From Deltaproteobacteria bacterium (GTDB taxonomy: Bacteria > Desulfobacterota > Syntrophobacteria > BM002), in the NCBI GenBank assembly GCA_017861095.1, contig JAGFXI010000063.1, positions 1 to 8,803 on the forward strand: a DNA stretch of 8,803 bases. The letters are read 5' to 3'. A program made the position numbers and the translations under genes. The notes below the pieces were generated by a model, which worked only from the letters and a program-made list of their open reading frames with translations, was not told the origin of the DNA and did no database searches. Below, in pieces: positions 5,608-8,803 of the stretch (positions are counted from its first letter, which is position 1; every line of letters starts with the position of its first letter).

Positions 5608-5880
5608 CTACGTATTTTCCCGAGGACCCTCTCTGATATCCGGCGCACTTGGCAGGAGGTCGATGCCTTCAAAACGTGTTGAAGTCCCGACGGGGCAAAA
5701 CCCGTGTGAGGGTGTGTCGCGGAGGGATCACTCGAGGGGTTCTGAACGCGGAGGGGTACCGCAAGCCTGACCTCGAAAGTGTGTGGCCTGCCGCTGAGGA
5801 TCGCTGCGCCCCGGCGGTGGGTACCCTGGGCAGGTGACTTTCTCACCTGCTCTCTCTGATCGGTGGAAGCTCAGGATTTC
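5608..5880 (+). other. Long, GC-rich, potentially structured 5' leader
   Basis: No gene is recognised here. Pairings visible by eye are: ACGGG (5690-5694) with CCCGT (5701-5705) around GCAAAA; GGGTACC (5754-5760) with GGTACCC (5820-5826), enclosing GCAAGCC/GGCCTGC (one mismatch) and CCGC/GCGG stems, a possible multi-branch; and the terminal hairpin at 5830-5850. A 35-codon frame (5663-5770) has AGGAGG only 3 nt before its ATG and could be a leader peptide. It does not match the c-di-GMP, cobalamin, SAM or FMN riboswitch signatures I know. Whether it is regulatory RNA or plain intergenic DNA cannot be settled by reading. Confidence 0.3.
5830..5850 (+). terminator. Perfect 8-bp hairpin before the PilZ-FHA start (attenuator-like)
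   Basis: GCAGGTGA (5830-5837), loop CTTTC, TCACCTGC (5843-5850) form a perfect GC-rich stem followed by TCTCTCT, a weak pyrimidine tract instead of a run of T. It ends 30 bases before the ATG at 5881. It may be a leaky terminator, an attenuator or a translational control stem. The tract is too C-rich for a confident terminator call. Confidence 0.35.
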
Positions 5881-6765
5881 ATGGAAGCCAGAGAACGTCG
5901 ACGGAGCACCCGGTTACACCGCCAGTTTGCTGCTCACATCCGTTGCCAAACAGGTGTTCGGGCTGACGGGGAAAGCGAGAACCTCAGCCAGGGCGGAGCC
6001 TTCATCAGCGTAGAGCACTGGGATCTCTTCAAGGCTCGTGACAAGATCATCATCACCTTTTTGCTGCCTCCGGAATTCACCGGCCAAGATCGGGCGATCG
6101 GGCTTCAGGGCGAAGCGGTAGTTACCAGGGTTGATACGCTGCGCCAGGGTGTGGGAATAGAGTTTCTCAGGAGTTTCAGACAGCTGGAGCAGGTGAGCGT
6201 CGCCGACATATCTGAGAGGACCGGGGAGGATACGGTCGCCTATTACGTCTCCAAGTTCGGCACTGTCCTGGAGGGCGAGTTTGTCGCCCGCCATCCCCAT
6301 GGTTTCCTTGTCGAGTATTCCCGGCGGCTGTTCGACAGGGACGTCATCCTGCAGCTCGATACGCAGCGGTTGAGTGGGAGAGAGTTCCTTGAACGAAACG
6401 AGGTTTCCCGGGAAGATCTGGTCGCGGGAAAGGTGTTTGAGCTGAAAAAGAAGAGCCCTGCCGTCGATCCCGACAAGGTAACAGTGGGGCGCTTGCCGAC
6501 GAGCGATCTTGTGTTCCCGAACAAACTGGTATCCCGACAGCATGCCTATTTTGTAGCCCCGCCGACTGGCGAGAAATGTCTCCTGGTCGATATGGACTCG
6601 ATGAACGGAACCTTCGTCAACACAAGGAAGCTCAGGCCGAACGACCCGTATCAGCTGTCGGCGGGTGATGAAATTCTGTTCGGCTACGAAGTGCGAATGG
6701 TCTACTTTTCCTCCCGTGCCTTCTGCAGGTTTCTTCGCCAGACCGCGGGATATCAACTCCCGTGA
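5881..6765 (+). CDS. PilZ-FHA two-domain signalling protein
   Basis: This 294-residue soluble protein joins two ligand-recognition domains. The N-terminal PilZ domain (~5-105) has both c-di-GMP-binding motifs: Arg7-x3-Arg11 in RRRSTR, and Asn34-x-Ser36-x2-Gly39 in ENLSQGGAF. It should therefore bind c-di-GMP. Residues ~110-195 are a linker of unknown fold. The C-terminal FHA domain (~198-278) shows Gly203-Arg204, Ser218 and His221 in SRQH, and Asn242-Gly243-Thr244, the residues that read phosphothreonine in this family. No output enzyme is present, so it probably works as an adaptor. I chose the ATG at 5881 because AGGA lies 5-6 nt upstream. The in-frame GTG at 5863 has no ribosome site. The gene has its own candidate promoter and long leader, and runs convergently with the small cysteine gene. 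Confidence 0.9.
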   Translation: MEARERRRSTRLHRQFAAHIRCQTGVRADGESENLSQGGAFISVEHWDLFKARDKIIITFLLPPEFTGQDRAIGLQGEAVVTRVDTLRQGVGIEFLRSFRQLEQVSVADISERTGEDTVAYYVSKFGTVLEGEFVARHPHGFLVEYSRRLFDRDVILQLDTQRLSGREFLERNEVSREDLVAGKVFELKKKSPAVDPDKVTVGRLPTSDLVFPNKLVSRQHAYFVAPPTGEKCLLVDMDSMNGTFVNTRKLRPNDPYQLSAGDEILFGYEVRMVYFSSRAFCRFLRQTAGYQLP

Positions 6766-6883
6766 GATGCATTGCGGACCCCTTCTCCATCCCCGCCGTC
6801 TCAAAAGGTCCCCCTGATTTCGCAGCCATCTTGCTCGAAACCTTCCCCCGAGACCGAAACTGATTGATTTCCGGGCGCAGGGC

Positions 6884-7048
6884 TTATTCCTCCTGAGAGG
6901 ACGGTTTCCCGGGCTCCGTGGGAGGGCAGGGGAGAGGAACGGTCGGCATGGGGAGACTGAGTGCCAAGGAGACGAAAAGAAGGATAGGCTGCGAGACGAA
7001 CGCCTCAAGGGCGAGGCGAAGGATACCCGGAGGTATCACTTCGTACAT
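6884..7048 (-). CDS. Candidate 54-residue membrane peptide downstream of the small cysteine gene
   Basis: The ATG (7048-7046) lies 19 nt after the stop of the small cysteine protein on the same strand. The product begins MYEVIPPGILRLALEAF, continues with a hydrophobic stretch (PILLFVSLALSLP) and ends in a proline-rich polar tail (PSSQEE). No Shine-Dalgarno is visible. An in-frame TTG at 7090 would extend it into the upstream gene. It could be a real small membrane protein of the same operon or a chance frame. The layout of a four-cysteine protein followed by a tiny hydrophobic ORF is also seen at 300-621. Confidence 0.25.
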   Translation of the reverse strand: MYEVIPPGILRLALEAFVSQPILLFVSLALSLPMPTVPLPCPPTEPGKPSSQEE

Positions 7049-7067
7049 TCGCCGGGAGGACTCGGTC

Positions 7068-7289
7068 TCACAGCTGCCAGAAGCCCACAACGGGTTTTAT
7101 TCTTCTCAACTCGTTCGGCTGCAGTCCACGGGGGACGTAGCTCGGCCCGAAGGACTGGGCGAAGCGGTACCGGGCGCAGCCCCCTTTGTCTCCGTGACAG
7201 TACTTCTGGAGGAGTTCGAACTCCTGGGACCTCGGGTCCATTTCCCTCGAATAAAACCAGCATTGTCCGGCTATTTCACAGCGAGCCAT
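7068..7289 (-). CDS. Small four-cysteine protein, probable metal or Fe-S binder
   Basis: This is a 73-residue protein starting MARCEIAGQCWFYSREM. The cysteines are Cys4 and Cys10 (C-x5-C), then Cys31 and Cys38 in KYCHGDKGGCARYRFA. Two Cys pairs about 20 residues apart with nearby aromatic and basic residues suggest one bound metal or cluster. In my recollection, proteins of this form (short Cys-x5-Cys start, then YCxGD..xCARY) recur in deltaproteobacteria as hypothetical proteins. The start is well supported: AGGAGG (7301-7296) lies 6 nt upstream. A sigma-54 promoter sits about 55 bases upstream of the ATG and should give a 45-nt leader. The frame extends to 7349, but the extension overlaps the promoter and is rejected. 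The gene is divergent from the glycosyltransferase. Its function is unknown. Confidence 0.8.
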   Translation of the reverse strand: MARCEIAGQCWFYSREMDPRSQEFELLQKYCHGDKGGCARYRFAQSFGPSYVPRGLQPNELRRIKPVVGFWQL

Positions 7290-7295
7290 GGTCGT

Positions 7296-7303
7296 GCCTC
7301 CTC
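7296..7303 (-). promoter_or_regulatory. Ribosome-binding site fixing the start of the small cysteine gene
   Basis: On the minus strand AGAGGAGG ends 6 nt before the ATG at 7289. It is a full anti-16S match at good spacing and sets the start codon over the longer open frame. Confidence 0.8.
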
Positions 7304-7344
7304 TAAACCACGGGTGCCGAATTGGCGCCCCCGACCCTGGAGAG

Positions 7345-7360
7345 AGCAAGGCGCATGCCA
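7345..7360 (-). promoter_or_regulatory. Sigma-54 (RpoN) promoter for the small cysteine gene
   Basis: Read on the minus strand, TGGCATGCGCCTTGCT matches TGGCAC-N5-TTGCW at all defined positions except one (T for C at the sixth), with the GG and GC dinucleotides exactly 10 bases apart. Transcription should start near 7334, about 45 nt before the ATG of the small cysteine gene and upstream of its strong ribosome site. This correct placement makes the match more credible than the motif alone. Confidence 0.65.
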
Positions 7361-7402
7361 GCGAGGGGCGTGGGCAACCCCCCGGGGAAGGGCTCCCCGC
7401 AG

Positions 7403-7418
7403 TGGCGTGCTCCCTGCT
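7403..7418 (+). promoter_or_regulatory. Weak sigma-54-like element before the glycosyltransferase gene
   Basis: TGGCGTGCTCCCTGCT has GG (7404-7405) and GC (7416-7417) with exact 10-base spacing but three departures from the consensus. It would start transcripts near 7429, about 17 nt before the ATG at 7446. It faces away from the strong minus-strand sigma-54 site 43 bases to the left. Chance occurrence is quite possible. Confidence 0.25.
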
Positions 7419-7445
7419 GGACTGGATGAGTTTTGGCGTGGTAGT

Positions 7446-8803
7446 ATGCGTTATTTATGGGGCGACGGAGCTGCTAGGACGATGGCGGGCGCAGGGCAAC
7501 GGAGCGTTGAGCGGGTTGGGGATGAAGCGGCCCTTTTTCTCAGAGGCAAGCCAAGTCCGGGGCGCTCAGATGGCGACGGAAGCCCTGAGGCGCAGCCGGT
7601 CCTGGGTTACATCCTGAAGGGTTACCCCCGCATATCGGAAACCTTCATCTCCAACGAGATCCTTCTTCTCGAGCAGCTCGGTTTCTCCCTCTCCGTTTTC
7701 TCCATGCGCCAGCCCCGGGAGAGCTTTACCCACCGGAGTGTCGCGGAGATCAAAGCCAGGGCGGCTTACCTGCCGGAGACACTCATTCTTCATCTGCCGC
7801 GGCTCCTCTACCACAACGCCTTACTCGCAGGATCCCGCCCCGATGGCTACCGGCGGGCTTTTCGCGTCATGGTCCGGCGCCTCCGCCGGAGCCGAACGAT
7901 CGCCACCTTTCGCCACCTGCTCCAGGCCGGATACCTCGTCCACGCCCTCCTTCCCGGGACGGGGGTAAGGCACCTCCATGCCCACTTCGCCCATTCGCCT
8001 ACCTCGGTGGCCTTTTTTGCCAGTCAGCTGAGCGGCCTTCCTTTCAGCTTCACCGCTCATGCCAAAGATATTTACATTAGCGATCCTGCCCAGCTGCGGG
8101 AAAAAGCCCAGTTTGCCCGATTCATCGTGACTTGCACCGAGCGGAACCGCCAGTATCTCACCGAGCTGGCACCGCCCACCACGCCCATCCACTGCATCTA
8201 CCACGGGATCAACGTGGAGCTCTTCACCGGGCCCGCCACCCAGGCTCAGCCGAGGCCCCCATTCCGCATCCTGACCGTTGCCCGGCTGGTGGAGAAAAAG
8301 GGTCTTCCCACCGTTTTCCGAGCACTCCGCCTGCTCCTGGACCAGGGCCATCTCATCAGCTACTGCCTCATCGGCGACGGGGAGGACCGGCAACCGACCC
8401 TCGATCTCTTGGAGCGACTCGGCGTCGGCCAGGTGACGGAATGGCTGGGAACTCAGCCCCATGAGGTGGTCCTAGACGAATACCGGAAGGCGGACCTCTT
8501 CGTACTCGGCTGTCAGGTGGCGCGGGATGGCGACCGGGATGGGCTCCCCAATGTTTTTCTCGAGAGCATGGCCATGGGCGTGCCGGTGGTGGCCACCAAG
8601 GTGTGGGCCATTCCCGAGCTCGTGGAGGACGGCCGGAGCGGGCTCCTCGTGCCGCCCGAGGACCCCGGAGCGATGGCAGCGGCTATGGTTCACCTGCTCA
8701 CTGACATGAGCCTGCGTCGGCGGGTCATCGCTGGAGCCCACGACCGGGTCCGCAACGACTTCGACAACCGCCGATTGATCGGGAAGCTCGGCGCCCTGTT
8801 TGA
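7446..8803 (+). CDS. GT4-family glycosyltransferase, exopolysaccharide-type (3' end outside window)
   Basis: The frame is open to the window end with at least 452 codons. It is a GT-B fold, retaining-type sugar transferase that would move a sugar from a nucleotide donor to a growing glycan at the cytoplasmic face. After a variable ~53-residue leader comes the N-terminal block YILKGYPRISETFISNEIL, typical of WcaL/AmsK-like colanic-acid and EPS enzymes. Then follow HLHAHFAHSPTSVAFFAS, the GT1 domain start RILTVARLVEKKG, the nucleotide loop IGDGE, and the donor-site motif DGLPNVFLE (Asp365 to Glu373, a D-x7-E version of E-x7-E) followed by SMAMGVPVVAT. The start is uncertain: ATGs at 7446 and 7482 both lack a good ribosome site (AGGA is only 2 nt before 7482, GGAG 11 nt). 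The gene is divergent from the sigma-54-driven small gene. Confidence 0.9.
   Translation, partial: MRYLWGDGAARTMAGAGQRSVERVGDEAALFLRGKPSPGRSDGDGSPEAQPVLGYILKGYPRISETFISNEILLLEQLGFSLSVFSMRQPRESFTHRSVAEIKARAAYLPETLILHLPRLLYHNALLAGSRPDGYRRAFRVMVRRLRRSRTIATFRHLLQAGYLVHALLPGTGVRHLHAHFAHSPTSVAFFASQLSGLPFSFTAHAKDIYISDPAQLREKAQFARFIVTCTERNRQYLTELAPPTTPIHCIYHGINVELFTGPATQAQPRPPFRILTVARLVEKKGLPTVFRALRLLLDQGHLISYCLIGDGEDRQPTLDLLERLGVGQVTEWLGTQPHEVVLDEYRKADLFVLGCQVARDGDRDGLPNVFLESMAMGVPVVATKVWAIPELVEDGRSGLLVPPEDPGAMAAAMVHLLTDMSLRRRVIAGAHDRVRNDFDNRRLIGKLGALF

Noticed and set aside
5663..5770. 35-codon frame with AGGAGG upstream inside the PilZ-FHA leader
   Set aside because: The ribosome site is only 3 nt from the ATG and the peptide has no recognisable features. 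It is kept only as a possible leader peptide in the leader entry.
5608..5880. c-di-GMP-I riboswitch in the PilZ-FHA leader
   Set aside because: The expected conserved blocks (GGCAAACC with a tetraloop-receptor arm, GGGACGCAAAGCC) are not present; only loosely similar GGGGCAAAACCC and CCGCAAGCC strings occur.
6774..6814. GGACC...GGTCC stem after the PilZ-FHA gene as a terminator
   Set aside because: Only five base pairs with a large loop and no T-tract follow.
5914..7008. 364-codon minus-strand frame opposite the PilZ-FHA gene
   Set aside because: Antisense shadow of a gene with intact PilZ and FHA motifs; no domain in the translation.
7288..7617. 109-codon plus-strand frame covering the region before the glycosyltransferase
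   Set aside because: It overlaps the sigma-54 promoter and ribosome site of the minus-strand gene and then the true glycosyltransferase frame; no domain is seen.
1..8803. CRISPR arrays, insertion sequences, tRNA or rRNA genes
   Set aside because: No regularly spaced repeats, transposase motifs, terminal inverted repeats or RNA gene signatures were seen on either strand.

Overview
This window reads as chromosomal DNA from a Gram-negative bacterium with moderately high GC, roughly 60% over most genes and about 50% by hand count over the first 300 bases. Three signs point to a Desulfobacterota / Deltaproteobacteria-like organism or a neighbouring phylum: strong sigma-54 promoter motifs, abundant one-off signalling proteins (FHA, GAF, PilZ, lone receiver), and a glycosyltransferase whose N-terminal block I associate with such bacteria. 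This assignment is inference. I see no tRNA, rRNA, CRISPR array or insertion sequence.

Layout. Bases 1-300 are low-GC DNA of unclear status, possibly the 3' end of a gene that begins outside the window. On the minus strand, a lone CheY-like response regulator (1056 to 622) is followed without a gap by a small four-cysteine protein (621 to 376), and perhaps by a 28-residue membrane peptide (386 to 300). A 620-base divergent intergenic region follows. It holds an excellent sigma-54 promoter (1469-1484) pointing right, an inverted repeat that could be an activator site, and a large hairpin in the leader.

On the plus strand, that promoter precedes an SH3/coiled-coil/membrane-anchor protein (1678-2313), an FHA-GAF-histidine-kinase protein whose ATP-binding domain looks degenerate (2368-3903), and a YihY/BrkB-type membrane protein with a C-terminal winged-helix-like region (3977-5332). 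After about 260 featureless bases, a perfect TATAAT element starts a roughly 270-nt GC-rich leader rich in pairing potential. This leader ends in a perfect 8-bp hairpin just before a PilZ-FHA protein gene (5881-6765).

Convergent to it on the minus strand lies a second small four-cysteine protein (7289 to 7068) with a perfect Shine-Dalgarno and its own sigma-54 promoter (7345-7360), possibly followed by a 54-residue membrane peptide. Diverging from it is a GT4-type glycosyltransferase (7446 to beyond the window end), typical of exopolysaccharide loci.

The genes suggest a cell-envelope/exopolysaccharide signalling neighbourhood. A c-di-GMP-binding motif (PilZ), two phosphothreonine-recognition domains (FHA), a two-component pair with an unusual kinase and a lone receiver, and sigma-54 control all sit beside an envelope membrane protein, an SH3 anchor protein and a sugar transferase. 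That functional linkage is inferred from proximity and is not demonstrated.
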